Part shown: positions 10,057 through 19,074 of the stretch, piece by piece
Numbering within the stretch: position 1 is the first letter of the stretch
How the letters are laid out: every line of letters starts with the position of its first letter
Assembly (NCBI RefSeq): GCF_038007965.1
Contig: NZ_JBBOYD010000001.1
Span: 1,218,501 to 1,282,500 of the forward strand
Length of the DNA: 64,000 bases
Direction of reading: 5' to 3'
Source: Niallia sp. FSL W8-0635
Lineage (GTDB): Bacteria > Bacillota > Bacilli > Bacillales > Cytobacillaceae
Notes under the pieces: generated by a model
Seen by the model: only the letters and a program-made list of their open reading frames with translations
What the model was told of the DNA's origin: nothing
Database searches by the model: none
Made by a program: the position numbers and the translations under genes

Positions 10057-11247
10057 TTGTTTACAGCTATAACCGAAAAAGGAAGCATTATAAATTTATT
10101 TACTATCAAAGACAAGGACGAATTAAAAGTGTTGAAAAGCATACCGACATATTGTCCAGAATGTAAAGGCCGTGTCATTCTGAAAATGGGTGAAAAAAAG
10201 ATTACTCATTTTGCGCATGAAAGGAAAGAATGGTGTAAAGCAAATGGAGAGGCAGAGTCTTCTTATCATTTGCAAGGTAAGCTGCAATTGTATGAAAAGC
10301 TCCTTCAGTTAAAACTAGAGCCGCAACTAGAGCCGTATTATTCAGAAATAAAGCAACGAGCCGATATTAGCTTTATCTGGAATAATAAAAAGTACGTTAT
10401 CGAATATCAATGTGCTGTCATTTCTCCGCAGTTAGTAAAAAAACGTACAGCTGGCTATCAAAAAATAAACATTCACCCCATTTGGATTATTGGCTTCCAA
10501 CAATTGAAAAAATGGAACCCTATCAAATTGAAACTTTCCGCATTTATTTATCACTTTTTCACATCATATCAGGGGCAGTATCTTCTTCCAACATATTGTC
10601 CATTTGATAAAGTCTTTTATTTGCTTCAAAATCCTATCCCCATCTCTATCTCCCAAACATTTATCTCCACGTATTCCTATCCATTAGTAAAAATAGATGG
10701 AGACCTTCCAACATTTCCTAGTAGGAAGTTACATTACTCTTATTGGCGAGAGATGATACATCGACAAAAGACGAAGGATTTACATTACCTAACAAAAATG
10801 AATGATCAATTTTTAAAAGAGCTATATGCTAGAGCTTTACATCCCCATTTTTTGCCCCCATTTATCGGCATCCCTTTAAAAGAGGGTTTCCTTATTGAAA
10901 CTCCCCCAATATTTTGGCAGGCATATATTTGTCTAGATACTTTTTACCTTGGGGGAGAAATGAAAATATATCCATTGCAAAAAATCTATACATGTTTCCA
11001 AGAAAGAATAAATAAGGGACAAGTAAAAATAAGAGAATTTCCTTTTCTACCAAAATTAGAATGGAAAACAGTAGTTCAGCAATATTTACGCATTCTGGTA
11101 AGCCTCGAAGTTTTGGAAGAAATAAAACCAGATTTTTTTAGACTTCTTCCTGTAAAAAAGATAAGAGATTATCGATTACAGACAAAAGAGGAAGTGGTAT
11201 TTTATAACAAATTGAAAAATCTTTTTGATAAGCATAACGATAAATGA
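10057..11247 (+). CDS. coiA: Competence protein CoiA-like nuclease
   Basis: CoiA family members are needed in transformation after DNA uptake and belong to a restriction-endonuclease-like superfamily. The 396-aa protein has an N-terminal zinc-finger-like module CPECKGRVILKMGEKKITHF ending in HERKEWC (about residues 34-65). A nuclease-type core follows: ADISFIWNNKKYVIEYQCA with Asp and Glu-x-Gln, as in the family active site. The start is TTG, 9 bases after AAGGAGG. Position between cls and pepF matches B. subtilis order. Biochemical activity in this organism is inferred. Confidence 0.85.
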   Translation: MFTAITEKGSIINLFTIKDKDELKVLKSIPTYCPECKGRVILKMGEKKITHFAHERKEWCKANGEAESSYHLQGKLQLYEKLLQLKLEPQLEPYYSEIKQRADISFIWNNKKYVIEYQCAVISPQLVKKRTAGYQKINIHPIWIIGFQQLKKWNPIKLKLSAFIYHFFTSYQGQYLLPTYCPFDKVFYLLQNPIPISISQTFISTYSYPLVKIDGDLPTFPSRKLHYSYWREMIHRQKTKDLHYLTKMNDQFLKELYARALHPHFLPPFIGIPLKEGFLIETPPIFWQAYICLDTFYLGGEMKIYPLQKIYTCFQERINKGQVKIREFPFLPKLEWKTVVQQYLRILVSLEVLEEIKPDFFRLLPVKKIRDYRLQTKEEVVFYNKLKNLFDKHNDK

Positions 11248-11404
11248 AAAAGTAGAAAATACATATGCTAGTGGTATAGATATGTAAGCTACAAAATCGG
11301 AATTAAACGGGAAATTTGTTAGAATAAGAAGGAAATAGTTAATAAAAAGAGAAGTATCTATTAAGATGTATTTTCGTATCACGAAAGAAGAGTGGAGGAT
11401 GAAC

Positions 11405-13228
11405 ATGTCAACTGAAACAGGTGTAAAGAAATTACCATTGCGCAATGAGGTTCCAACAGAAGATACGTGGAGATTAGAGGATATTTTCGCAACGGATGAA
11501 GAATGGGACAAAGAATTGGAAGAAGTAAAGAAGTTATCTCAAAAGGCAACTGATTATCAAGGCAAGTTAGCTGATGGTGCTGATGTTCTTTATGAAGCTT
11601 TACAATATCAAGATGAACTATTATCAAGACTTGGAAAATTATATACATATGCACATATGCGCTATGACCAAGATACAACGAATAGTTACTATCAAGGTGT
11701 AGATGGGCGTATTAAAAGCTTATATGCACAAGCTGCAAGTGCACTAGCATATATGGTTCCGGAATTATTATCGATTGATGAAAAAGTAATTAACGGGTTT
11801 TTAGAAGAAAAGAAAGATTTACAGCTGTATAAAAAGGCGTTGGAAGAAATCAATTTACAACGTCCCCATGTTTTGAGTGCAGAACAGGAAGCATTATTAG
11901 CACAAGCTTCCGAAGTGTTGGATTCATCTAGTAATACATTTGGAATGTTAAATAATGCTGATTTGGAATTCCCAAGTATTAAGGATGAGAATGGGGAAGA
12001 GGTAGAGGTTACACATGGTCGGTATTCTCGCTTTTTAGAAAGTGCAGACCAACGTGTACGCCATGATGCTTTTAAGGCGGTTTATGACACCTATGGAAAA
12101 TTTAAGAATACCTTTGCCTCAACCTTAAGTGGAGAAGTGAAAAATCATACATTCAATGCAAAGATAAGAAACTATAATTCTCCAAGACATGCTGCACTTG
12201 CTGCGAACAATATTCCAGAACAAGTGTATGAAAACTTAGTGGAAACGATAAACAAAAATTTACCATTATTGCATCGCTATGTGAAGCTTCGTAAAAAAGT
12301 CCTAGGTGTGAAGGAGCTACATATGTATGATCTTTATACACCATTAGTAAAAGATGTGAAAATGGAAATACCATATGAAGAAGCAAAAGATTTAGTGGTG
12401 AAAGGTTTGGCTCCTCTTGGAGAAGAGTATACTTCTATTTTAAAAGAAGGATTTGAAAATCGCTGGGTGGATGTTCCGGAAAATAAGGGGAAAAGAAGTG
12501 GGGCATATTCTTCTGGAGCCTATGGTACAAATCCTTATATATTAATGAACTGGCAGGATAATGTTAATAATTTATTTACATTAGCTCATGAATTTGGTCA
12601 TTCTGTGCATAGCTACTATACAAGAAAATCACAACCATATCCATATGGGAATTATTCGATTTTTGTTGCTGAGGTTGCATCTACTTGTAATGAATCCTTA
12701 TTAAATGACTATTTACTGAAAACCATTACGGATAAACAAAAACGTCTATACTTACTTAATTATTTCTTAGAAGGCTTTAGAGGTACCGTATTCCGTCAAA
12801 CGATGTTTGCTGAATTTGAACAATTAATTCATGAAAAGGCAAGTAATGATGAGCCATTAACAGCTGATTTATTAACAAAGGAATATTATGCCTTAAATCA
12901 AAAGTATTTTGGAGATGAAGATATCGTAATTGACGAGGAAATTGGCTTAGAATGGTCAAGAATTCCACATTTCTATTACAATTTCTATGTGTATCAATAC
13001 GCAACTGGTTATAGTGCTGCAACTGCATTGAGTAAACAAATATTAGAGGAAGGAAAGCCTGCGGTGGAACGATATATTGAGTTCCTAAAGGCAGGAAGCT
13101 CCGATTATCCAATTGAAGTACTTAAAAAAGCGGGAGTAGATATGACTAGTAAAACGCCGATTGAGGAAGCGTGTAAGGTGTTTGAAGAGAAATTAAATGA
13201 GATGGAAAGCTTATTGAATGAACTATAA
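11405..13228 (+). CDS. pepF: Oligoendopeptidase F (M3 metallopeptidase)
   Basis: Cytoplasmic zinc oligopeptidase that cleaves peptides of roughly 7-17 residues. The zinc motif H395-E-F-G-H399 (LAHEFGHSVHSYY) is intact, with the downstream glutamate in VAEVASTCNESLLND. The protein is 607 aa from ATG 11405, which has GGAGG six bases upstream; the longer frame from 11366 lacks a ribosome-binding site. It may process peptides brought in by the Opp system and peptides made by other proteases; overproduction of PepF affects sporulation signalling in B. subtilis. A terminator follows. Confidence 0.95.
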   Translation: MSTETGVKKLPLRNEVPTEDTWRLEDIFATDEEWDKELEEVKKLSQKATDYQGKLADGADVLYEALQYQDELLSRLGKLYTYAHMRYDQDTTNSYYQGVDGRIKSLYAQAASALAYMVPELLSIDEKVINGFLEEKKDLQLYKKALEEINLQRPHVLSAEQEALLAQASEVLDSSSNTFGMLNNADLEFPSIKDENGEEVEVTHGRYSRFLESADQRVRHDAFKAVYDTYGKFKNTFASTLSGEVKNHTFNAKIRNYNSPRHAALAANNIPEQVYENLVETINKNLPLLHRYVKLRKKVLGVKELHMYDLYTPLVKDVKMEIPYEEAKDLVVKGLAPLGEEYTSILKEGFENRWVDVPENKGKRSGAYSSGAYGTNPYILMNWQDNVNNLFTLAHEFGHSVHSYYTRKSQPYPYGNYSIFVAEVASTCNESLLNDYLLKTITDKQKRLYLLNYFLEGFRGTVFRQTMFAEFEQLIHEKASNDEPLTADLLTKEYYALNQKYFGDEDIVIDEEIGLEWSRIPHFYYNFYVYQYATGYSAATALSKQILEEGKPAVERYIEFLKAGSSDYPIEVLKKAGVDMTSKTPIEEACKVFEEKLNEMESLLNEL

Positions 13229-13243
13229 TAATGATTGAAAAGG

Positions 13244-13278
13244 AAACGGGGAAGAGTTAGCTTAATTCCCCGTTTTTT
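13244..13278 (+). terminator. Terminator of pepF
   Basis: ACGGGGAA pairs with TTCCCCGT across a 10-base loop and is followed by six T residues. Confidence 0.92.
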
Positions 13279-13317
13279 GTTTGGTCTTTTTTAATAATCT
13301 AAACAGTGCTAATTTTG

Positions 13318-13426
13318 ACGGTTTTGTGAACAAAGGGCTATGTATATTGCGATTTGGGATTAACTTGTGATACTATTTAGTTGTGAAGTTAATCACATAC
13401 AAACTTATACCCCTTTGTTTGACCGT
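13318..13426. repeat. Nested inverted repeat between pepF and spxH
   Basis: Outer arms ACGGT plus AACAAAGGG (13318-13322, 13329-13337) face CCCTTTGTT plus ACCGT (13411-13419, 13422-13426). Inner arms GATTAACTT (13358-13366) and AAGTTAATC (13386-13394) are perfect. A further CCCTTTGTTC copy lies at 13444-13453. It sits outside the terminators of both convergent genes. Nothing coding is seen in 13279-13577. Confidence 0.55.
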
Positions 13427-13463
13427 GAAAAATTTCTCCCATCCCCTTTGTTCGTAAAAAAAT

Positions 13464-13507
13464 AAAAAAGGCCTTGCCTTGAGACAGCAAGTCCTTTTTT
13501 ATTTTTT
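13464..13507. terminator. Terminator-like hairpin, both orientations
   Basis: AAAAAGGCCTTGC pairs with GCAAGTCCTTTTT, with T-runs on both strands. It lies between the convergent pepF and spxH genes. Confidence 0.7.
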
Positions 13508-13529
13508 TAGAAATGAAATTAGGCATATA

Positions 13530-13569
13530 AATAAAAAATAGACATGGCATCTTTAAAGATTGCCACATC
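13530..13569 (-). terminator. Terminator of spxH operon
   Basis: Read on the minus strand, ATGTGGCA and TGCCATGT form a stem interrupted by the palindrome TCTTTAAAGA, followed by a T-rich tail. It starts about 9 bases after the spxH stop. Confidence 0.75.
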
Positions 13570-13577
13570 CCCCATTA

Positions 13578-14450
13578 TTAACCGATATATTTCCAAAATA
13601 CCCCGTATTTAGCTGGTATTTGTTCCACTAGTTGACGTAATTGTAATTTCTTCATTTCTTTTTCAATTTCTTGTATTGATTTATTATAAACAACAGATAA
13701 TTCCTTTGACGCAACAAACTTAAAACATTCTAAAAAGCTTTCAAGAGGTGGTGGAGCTGCTTTTTCTGGTTGGATCTGCAGCATTTCTTCGATGATTTGA
13801 ACATATACCTCATAAGGATAGTAACCTGTAACTTTAATACCTTCTTCTTCAATATTTTCATTAAAGAAGACTAGTGTTGGAATTTCATTTACTTCCATTT
13901 CTCTTGTGATTTTTAAATCACACTGAAATGCCTTTGCTGCACTATTTGAATGAATGTCAGATACAAACTCTATTACATCTATTCCTATACTTTTGGCACA
14001 TGATTTCAGTACATCAAATGTGGCAATATTTTTTTTCTCCAAAAACAAAAGCTCCTGTAGTTTGCGTAAGAATTTCATGCCAGATTTCCGACCTTGTAAT
14101 TCAGCTGCTTTAAGAGCAATCGAAGGTAAATGTGGAGAAACGATTGGATTATCAAACCATAATGAACCATCACATGACATTCCAGAACGACTAGCGGTTT
14201 TTTCCCAAAACTCAGCAAGATTAGCATGCTTGCTTTTCTTACTGCAATTTAATGAAGATAGTCTTCCGCTTAATACATGTTTAAGGGAGAAATATCGTCC
14301 ATACTCAATCTGCAATTTTTTCATAATAGGCTCAAGTGCCCAGCATTCGGGACAAAGTGGATCGATAAACATATATATTTCAAGTGGTTTGCTTTCTTGG
14401 CAATTATCATCAGCTGTTTTCGGCTTGGATATAGAAAAGTCTTTTTCCAT
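13578..14450 (-). CDS. spxH: ClpXP adaptor protein SpxH (YjbH)
   Basis: Thioredoxin-like (DsbA-family) adaptor that presents Spx to ClpXP and so keeps Spx low without stress. The N-terminal part has [21 protein letters not shown] with the CPEC motif at Cys33 and Cys36 (from the ATG), followed by [10 protein letters not shown] and a C-terminal helical region. ATG 14450 overlaps the globin stop by one base; a GTG at 14453 is an alternative with slightly better spacing to AAGGTG. It is co-transcribed behind the globin gene, as in B. subtilis yjbIH. Confidence 0.95.
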   Translation of the reverse strand: MEKDFSISKPKTADDNCQESKPLEIYMFIDPLCPECWALEPIMKKLQIEYGRYFSLKHVLSGRLSSLNCSKKSKHANLAEFWEKTASRSGMSCDGSLWFDNPIVSPHLPSIALKAAELQGRKSGMKFLRKLQELLFLEKKNIATFDVLKSCAKSIGIDVIEFVSDIHSNSAAKAFQCDLKITREMEVNEIPTLVFFNENIEEEGIKVTGYYPYEVYVQIIEEMLQIQPEKAAPPPLESFLECFKFVASKELSVVYNKSIQEIEKEMKKLQLRQLVEQIPAKYGVFWKYIG

Positions 14451-14857
14451 CACGTGTTATCACCTTTTTTAGTTTCGATTTCCTCCGAATTGATCATATG
14501 TTTTGCTGTCAGCACGAGTCTTGAAAAAATTCCTTCTCGCAGTTCACTATCTAGGTCTACTTCTTCCATTGCTTGATCCATACAAGCTAACCATGCATGT
14601 GCCCGTTTTTCCGTTATTTGAAAAGGTAAATGTCTTGCTCTTAGCATTGGATGACCATGTTCATTTGAATAAAGGGATGGACCACCTAAAAATTGCGTAA
14701 GAAATTGTTTTTGTTTACGAGCTGTTTCTGTTAAATCTTCTGGGAAGATAGGAGCTAGGTCAGGATGTTGACCAACATGATTGTAGAACGTATCTACAAG
14801 TTTATTTAATGTGGCTTCACCGATTCGTTCATAAGGTGTCGACATGTTCTCGACCAT
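14450..14857 (-). CDS. yjbI: Truncated (2/2) haemoglobin YjbI
   Basis: Group II truncated haem protein, 135 aa. The proximal histidine is His76 in [23 protein letters not shown] and the aromatic distal-pocket residues of this group are present (Phe24-Tyr25, Trp in the G helix segment AHAWLACMD). The ATG has GGAG seven bases upstream. Group II globins bind oxygen tightly and are linked to peroxide or nitric oxide chemistry. The gene overlaps spxH, so it is made together with a redox-sensitive protease adaptor; a shared role in oxidative stress is an inference. Confidence 0.95.
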   Translation of the reverse strand: MVENMSTPYERIGEATLNKLVDTFYNHVGQHPDLAPIFPEDLTETARKQKQFLTQFLGGPSLYSNEHGHPMLRARHLPFQITEKRAHAWLACMDQAMEEVDLDSELREGIFSRLVLTAKHMINSEEIETKKGDNT

Positions 14858-14964
14858 ATTTAAAACTCCTTTATCGTTCTTTTTATAGCATTTCTTTAAT
14901 TATATTGTAACAATCGACATTTCATTGTACAAATAAATAGCTTGTAAATAGATCGAGATAGAAA

Positions 14965-15597
14965 TTATGCCATATAATGCTGTGTCACTTTGTTCACGTA
15001 ATTCTGCGTTTCTTTGAAAGGAGGAATGCCACCATACTTATCTACATTACCAGGTCCTGCATTGTATGCAGCTAAAGCAAGTTCAACATTTCCATTATAC
15101 TTTTCTAACATTTGCTTTAAATACTTGCTTCCACCCATAATATTATCTAATGGATTAAATACATTTTGTACCCCTAAGGACTTGGCTGTACTTGGCATTA
15201 ATTGCATCAATCCAGATGCTCCAGCATAGCTCGTAGCATTGGGGTTGAAATTAGATTCCACTTTTATAACCGAGCTTATAAGTTTTTCAGGAAGATTATA
15301 TTTCTCCGCAGCCGCTTGAATCATCTCATCGAAATCAGTAGAGGTTGTCGATGAAGAAGTAAGCTTTGTTAAGCTCAATGGCATAAGGGAAACATTATTC
15401 GATAGTCCTAAAGGTAAGGATGAAGAAGAAGCCCCTAGTGTGTTGTTTTTTATTGAATTTGTTAACGATGATTCTGATGTCAACATATTGCTGAGAAATT
15501 CTTGGAAAAGGGTAGATGCATTATTTGTAGTATTTTGGGAATTTAAACCTTGTAAAGCTTGGAGTTCAAGCATTACTTTAAATTGATCAATTTTCAT
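14965..15597 (-). CDS. yjbJ: Lytic transglycosylase YjbJ (SLT domain)
   Basis: Predicted peptidoglycan lytic transglycosylase of 210 aa. The C-terminal SLT domain starts near residue 90; Glu114 in [16 protein letters not shown] is the expected catalytic acid, followed by [11 protein letters not shown] and [13 protein letters not shown], all hallmarks of the family. The first 85 residues are low in complexity and rich in Ser, Thr and Asn. No signal peptide is recognisable, as also noted for B. subtilis homologues, so the export route is unclear. A GGAGG site lies just upstream of the ATG. Confidence 0.92.
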   Translation of the reverse strand: MKIDQFKVMLELQALQGLNSQNTTNNASTLFQEFLSNMLTSESSLTNSIKNNTLGASSSSLPLGLSNNVSLMPLSLTKLTSSSTTSTDFDEMIQAAAEKYNLPEKLISSVIKVESNFNPNATSYAGASGLMQLMPSTAKSLGVQNVFNPLDNIMGGSKYLKQMLEKYNGNVELALAAYNAGPGNVDKYGGIPPFKETQNYVNKVTQHYMA

Positions 15598-15784
15598 TGC
15601 TTTCCTCCATCGTTAAAGTAAGAACTATAAAACAATATACATAAACTTTTGCATTAACATAAAGGAAGCAATAAAGTGAGTAAGATACTTTATTGCTACA
15701 ATTCATGTTGTAAAAGATACTTGATTCGCTTTTCAGTGATTTAATCATTTTTCTTTACTAGTTATAAAGGAGATAAACCAATAA

Positions 15785-16372
15785 TTATTTTTGTTTATAT
15801 TTTTCTTCATAAAATCTACGTACTTTATTTTTCGTTTTTCTAACGGGAATTTTTAAGGTGGATAATAGTTCTGTGAAATATATTTCTCCTTCTTCCCGAT
15901 TGCTTACTTCATATTCTAACTCATAATCTTCCTTTTTTAAATAAAAACTATGATCTAAAACTAGTAAACCATTTCCAATTGTTTTCTCTGCCCTAACGGT
16001 TCGCAAACTTCCAAAATATAAAATCGCAGCAGGATCGATATTCATCTTTTCTAAAAGTCTAGAAATTTGCTCATCCTTTATTTTCCCCGTTCTGAAAATG
16101 GTATCGCTCTCTTCTTTGGAAAGTACTTTATTTGTTTCAAGAAGGCCATCTGGATGAGGCTGTTTTAATGTTAATTCATATTCTCCATTCTTTTGCCGAA
16201 TCCTTAAAGCAGAATGGTTTGCCTTTAAAGCAAAATTGCTTGTATCAAAATAATGATTTTCTTGCTCAAATAAATCTTCTTCTTTAATGTGAAAATGAGC
16301 TAGAAGTGCTGCATATTCTTCCTTCGTCAATATATTTTTAAATTCAATTTCAATGTTTTGATTCTGAGACAT
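15785..16372 (-). CDS. yjbK: CYTH-domain phosphohydrolase YjbK
   Basis: CYTH (adenylate cyclase/thiamine triphosphatase) superfamily protein of 195 aa. The signature ExExK is present as E8-I-E10-F-K12, followed by strands rich in charged residues: HSALRIRQKNGEYELTLKQP and EYELEYEV. Members hydrolyse inorganic tripolyphosphate or similar triphosphates with divalent metal ions; the natural substrate here is not shown by sequence. In B. subtilis yjbK adjoins yjbL and the (p)ppGpp synthetase gene yjbM, as here, but a repeat array now separates them. Confidence 0.9.
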   Translation of the reverse strand: MSQNQNIEIEFKNILTKEEYAALLAHFHIKEEDLFEQENHYFDTSNFALKANHSALRIRQKNGEYELTLKQPHPDGLLETNKVLSKEESDTIFRTGKIKDEQISRLLEKMNIDPAAILYFGSLRTVRAEKTIGNGLLVLDHSFYLKKEDYELEYEVSNREEGEIYFTELLSTLKIPVRKTKNKVRRFYEEKYKQK

Positions 16373-16522
16373 AAGTAAATCCTTTCTAAATTGATCTTGT
16401 TTATTATTATAAGGGGAGATGGGAAAACAAGCTATTTTCTAGTTCATTTTGTTCCTATTGTATTTTTTATCCTTTTTGCTTGTTTAATACGCTAATCTAG
16501 TGTTGGTGATTTGAGGCTACCT

Positions 16523-16940
16523 CCCTATGATAAGTCAACACCGATTCACTAAAGTTAACCGTGTTTCCTTTATCTTGGGAAAGGTCGCTCCACCCCACAT
16601 GCCCCTAAACGGGTGCCTTGCGCTTTTCTATTTGTCTAGCTCCAGGCACCCAGGGGCAGATGGGCTTCGCGCCCGTTCCCTACGATAAGTCAACATCGGC
16701 TCACTATCGTTCCCCGTGTTTCCTTTATCTCGGGAAAGGTCGCTCCACCCCACATGCCCCTAAACGGGTGCCTTGCGCTTTTCTATTTGTCTAGCTCCAG
16801 GCACCCAGGGGCAGATGGGCTTCGCGCCCGTTCCCTACGATAAGTCAACATCGGCTCACTATCGTTCCCCGTGTTTCCTTTATCTCAGGAAAGGTCGCTC
16901 CACCCCACACGCCCCTAAACGGGTGCCTTGCGCTTTTCTA
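16523..16940. repeat. Array of 155-bp GC-richer tandem repeat, 2.7 copies
   Basis: Units begin at 16523, 16678 and 16833 with CCCTAYGATAAGTCAACA and have an exact 155-bp period. The last is cut off at GCGCTTTTCTA (16940). Copies 2 and 3 are almost identical; copy 1 is more diverged in its first 60 bp. Each full unit contains GCCCCT-aaac-GGGTGCC facing GGCACCC-AGGGGC, a strong hairpin with the loop TTGCGCTTTTCTATTTGTCT and following bases, and GGGCTTCGCGCCC. The base composition is far more GC-rich than the surroundings. The TTGTCTAGCTCCAGGC core resembles interspersed repeats I remember from Bacillaceae genomes. Nothing coding is seen in 16373-16990. Confidence 0.85.
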
Positions 16941-16990
16941 TGATAATTCTTTTGGTTGTGGTAAAATAATGCATAGTTGGAGGGTGAATG

Positions 16991-17362
16991 ATGAAACAAA
17001 AATGGACAATTAAAGAGAGCTATATAAGAGAAAATGAATTGGTATTTCAATTGCAGGAGGATGCAAATTTAGAGAATACAAAAGCAAATGGGCAAATCCT
17101 TGTTGATTCTGATTCTCTTGCGTTCATATATTTACTTGAAAAGCAGAATGAATATGTTTATCTAGAAATTCCTGAAAGGGTATGGAAAGACTGTAAAGTG
17201 GCGCTTGAGTCAAAGGCTGCTTTCCTAATTAAGGATGCTACTGGAGAATTATTGCTTGAGAACTTTACAGATGAATTGGAATATTTAATTGATAATATTC
17301 GAGGAAATGGAAATTATGGAGAGGAAATGGAAAAAGCGGTTTCAACTGTTTTTCTATCATGA
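16991..17362 (+). CDS. yjbL: UPF0738 family protein YjbL
   Basis: Conserved Bacillaceae protein of unknown function, 123 aa from the second of two adjacent ATGs, which has better spacing (7 bases) to GGAGGG. The sequence is acidic, with no signal peptide, membrane segment or recognised catalytic motif; the recognisable part is ILVDSDSLAFIYLLEKQNEYVYLEIPE. It lies upstream of relQ and nadK as yjbL does in B. subtilis, hence the assignment. The repeat array ends only about 50 bp upstream, so this gene's promoter must lie at the array edge or within it. Confidence 0.8.
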   Translation: MKQKWTIKESYIRENELVFQLQEDANLENTKANGQILVDSDSLAFIYLLEKQNEYVYLEIPERVWKDCKVALESKAAFLIKDATGELLLENFTDELEYLIDNIRGNGNYGEEMEKAVSTVFLS

Positions 17363-17397
17363 TTTGTTAGATTGCTTAATAACAGGGGGGATTACCA

Positions 17398-17499
17398 ATT
17401 ACAGCTTTTTTTGAAGTTGCAATATGGCTTGAAAAACTTTGGGCTGGTGCTAGCTTTTCTGTTAGAGATAATAAGAAACAATTAACAGATCTTCTATAA
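17398..17499 (+). other. Possible microprotein ORF with ATT start
   Basis: AGGGGGGA (17384-17391) is followed 6-7 bases later by ATT and an open frame of 33 codons: starts ITAFFEVAIWLEKLWAGASF, ends in KKQLTDLL. The peptide is amphipathic with a hydrophobic aromatic half. There is no ATG, GTG or TTG at the right place, so it may be a gene remnant or a chance frame between yjbL and relQ. Confidence 0.2.
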
Positions 17500-17548
17500 A
17501 AGAAATGCCTCGTATGAAAAGAAACCTTGGAAATGAGGTGTTATATAT

Positions 17549-18181
17549 ATGAAACAATGGGATCAATTTTTGGCTCCATATAAACAGGCAGTAGATGAAT
17601 TGAAGGTTAAATTAAAAGGAATGCGACGTCAATTTGATCATGAAGACGAACATTCCCCAATCGAATTTGTAACAGGTCGAGTAAAACCAATTGCAAGTAT
17701 ATTGGATAAGGCAAATGAAAAGGGGATACCATTAGACAAACTAGACACGGAGATGCAGGATATTGCAGGACTCCGTATGATGTGTCCATTTGTTGATGAT
17801 ATTATAAGAGTAGTAGAACTATTGAGACAAAGAAATGATTTTGAAATTGTTGAAGAAAGAGATTACATATTACATAGTAAAGATAGTGGCTACCGATCCT
17901 ATCATGTTGTCATTGTCTATCCCGTGCAAACTATAAATGGCGAAGAAAAGCTTCTAGTTGAAATTCAAATTCGCACCCTTGCCATGAACTTTTGGGCAAC
18001 TATTGAGCATTCCCTGAATTATAAATATAAAGGCCAATTTCCTGAAGATATTAAAATGAGGCTACAAGGAGCTGCAGAAGCTGCTTTTCGTTTAGATAAA
18101 GAAATGTCTTTAATCCGTGGAGAAATCCAAGAGGCACAAGCTTTCTTTAATCGTAAAAAAGAAAATGACAAGAATAGTTAG
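17549..18181 (+). CDS. relQ: Small alarmone synthetase RelQ (YjbM, SAS1)
   Basis: Synthetase-only (p)ppGpp enzyme that transfers pyrophosphate from ATP to GDP or GTP. At 210 aa it has the length of RelQ and lacks the hydrolase, TGS and ACT domains of Rel. Recognisable parts are VTGRVKPIASILDKANEKG, DIAGLRMMCPFVDD, the G-loop area KDSGYRSYHVVI and VEIQIRTLAMNFWATIEHSLNYKY. RelQ proteins act as tetramers controlled by pppGpp and by single-stranded RNA. It leads the relQ-nadK-yjbO unit, linking alarmone, NADP and rRNA modification genes. Confidence 0.95.
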   Translation: MKQWDQFLAPYKQAVDELKVKLKGMRRQFDHEDEHSPIEFVTGRVKPIASILDKANEKGIPLDKLDTEMQDIAGLRMMCPFVDDIIRVVELLRQRNDFEIVEERDYILHSKDSGYRSYHVVIVYPVQTINGEEKLLVEIQIRTLAMNFWATIEHSLNYKYKGQFPEDIKMRLQGAAEAAFRLDKEMSLIRGEIQEAQAFFNRKKENDKNS

Positions 18182-18258
18182 TATTTTTTTCTGTGTTATA
18201 ACAATAGAAATTTAAATATATTCTGCATTTCTAAACTGAGAAGAGGAGCTACTAAACA

Positions 18259-19053
18259 ATGAAATTTGCCGTTACCTCAAAGGGTGATTCAAAATCAGAA
18301 AACTTAGTGCAAATAATCAAACAATACTTACTTGATTTTGAATTGCAATATGATGAAGAAGAGCCGGATATTGTTATCTCTGTAGGGGGAGATGGGACCC
18401 TACTATATGCGTTTCATCGCTATAGTAATCGTTTAGACAAAACAGCATTTGTTGGTATGCATACAGGGCATTTGGGATTTTATGCAGATTGGACACCGGC
18501 TGAATTAGAAAAACTAGTGATTGCGATAGCAAAGACGCCATATAACATCATCGAATATCCAATATTAGAAGTGATTGTACGTTATCAGAATGTAGAGAAG
18601 GAAACAAGATACTTAGCTTTAAATGAATCTACAGTGAAAAGTATCGAAGGAACTTTTGTCATGGATGTGGAAATGAGCGGTAAACATTTCGAGCGATTTA
18701 GAGGGGATGGTCTTTGTGTATCGACGCCTTCAGGAAGTACGGCTTATAACAAGGCGTTAGGCGGAGCTATTTTGCATCCCTCAATTGAAGCGATACAGCT
18801 AGCAGAAATGGCTTCCATTAATAATCGTGTATTTCGAACGGTTGGATCACCGCTCATTTTACCGAAACATCATACTTGTGTATTAAAGCCGGTTAATGAA
18901 CCAGATTTTCAAATTTCTATTGATCATTTGAATTTATTACATAAAAAAGTACATTCAATTCAATATCGAGTGGCAGAGGAAAAAGTAAGGTTTGCGAGGT
19001 TTCGTCCGTTCCCATTTTGGAAACGAGTACATGATTCTTTCATTTCTGAGTAA
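18259..19053 (+). CDS. nadK: NAD kinase
   Basis: Phosphorylates NAD+ to NADP+. The 264-aa protein carries the diagnostic GGDGT motif (residues 43-47, [10 protein letters not shown]), the conserved TGHLGF segment, the NE-x-x-V/T segment (ALNESTVKS), and [28 protein letters not shown] site precedes the ATG. It corresponds to B. subtilis ppnKA (yjbN) in position, between the alarmone synthetase and pseudouridine synthase genes. Confidence 0.97.
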   Translation: MKFAVTSKGDSKSENLVQIIKQYLLDFELQYDEEEPDIVISVGGDGTLLYAFHRYSNRLDKTAFVGMHTGHLGFYADWTPAELEKLVIAIAKTPYNIIEYPILEVIVRYQNVEKETRYLALNESTVKSIEGTFVMDVEMSGKHFERFRGDGLCVSTPSGSTAYNKALGGAILHPSIEAIQLAEMASINNRVFRTVGSPLILPKHHTCVLKPVNEPDFQISIDHLNLLHKKVHSIQYRVAEEKVRFARFRPFPFWKRVHDSFISE

Positions 19054-19074
19054 GCAATAGACAGGAGTGATAGC

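Noticed and set aside
16523..16940. CRISPR array
   Set aside because: The repeats are contiguous 155-bp units with no unique spacers, and no cas genes are present.
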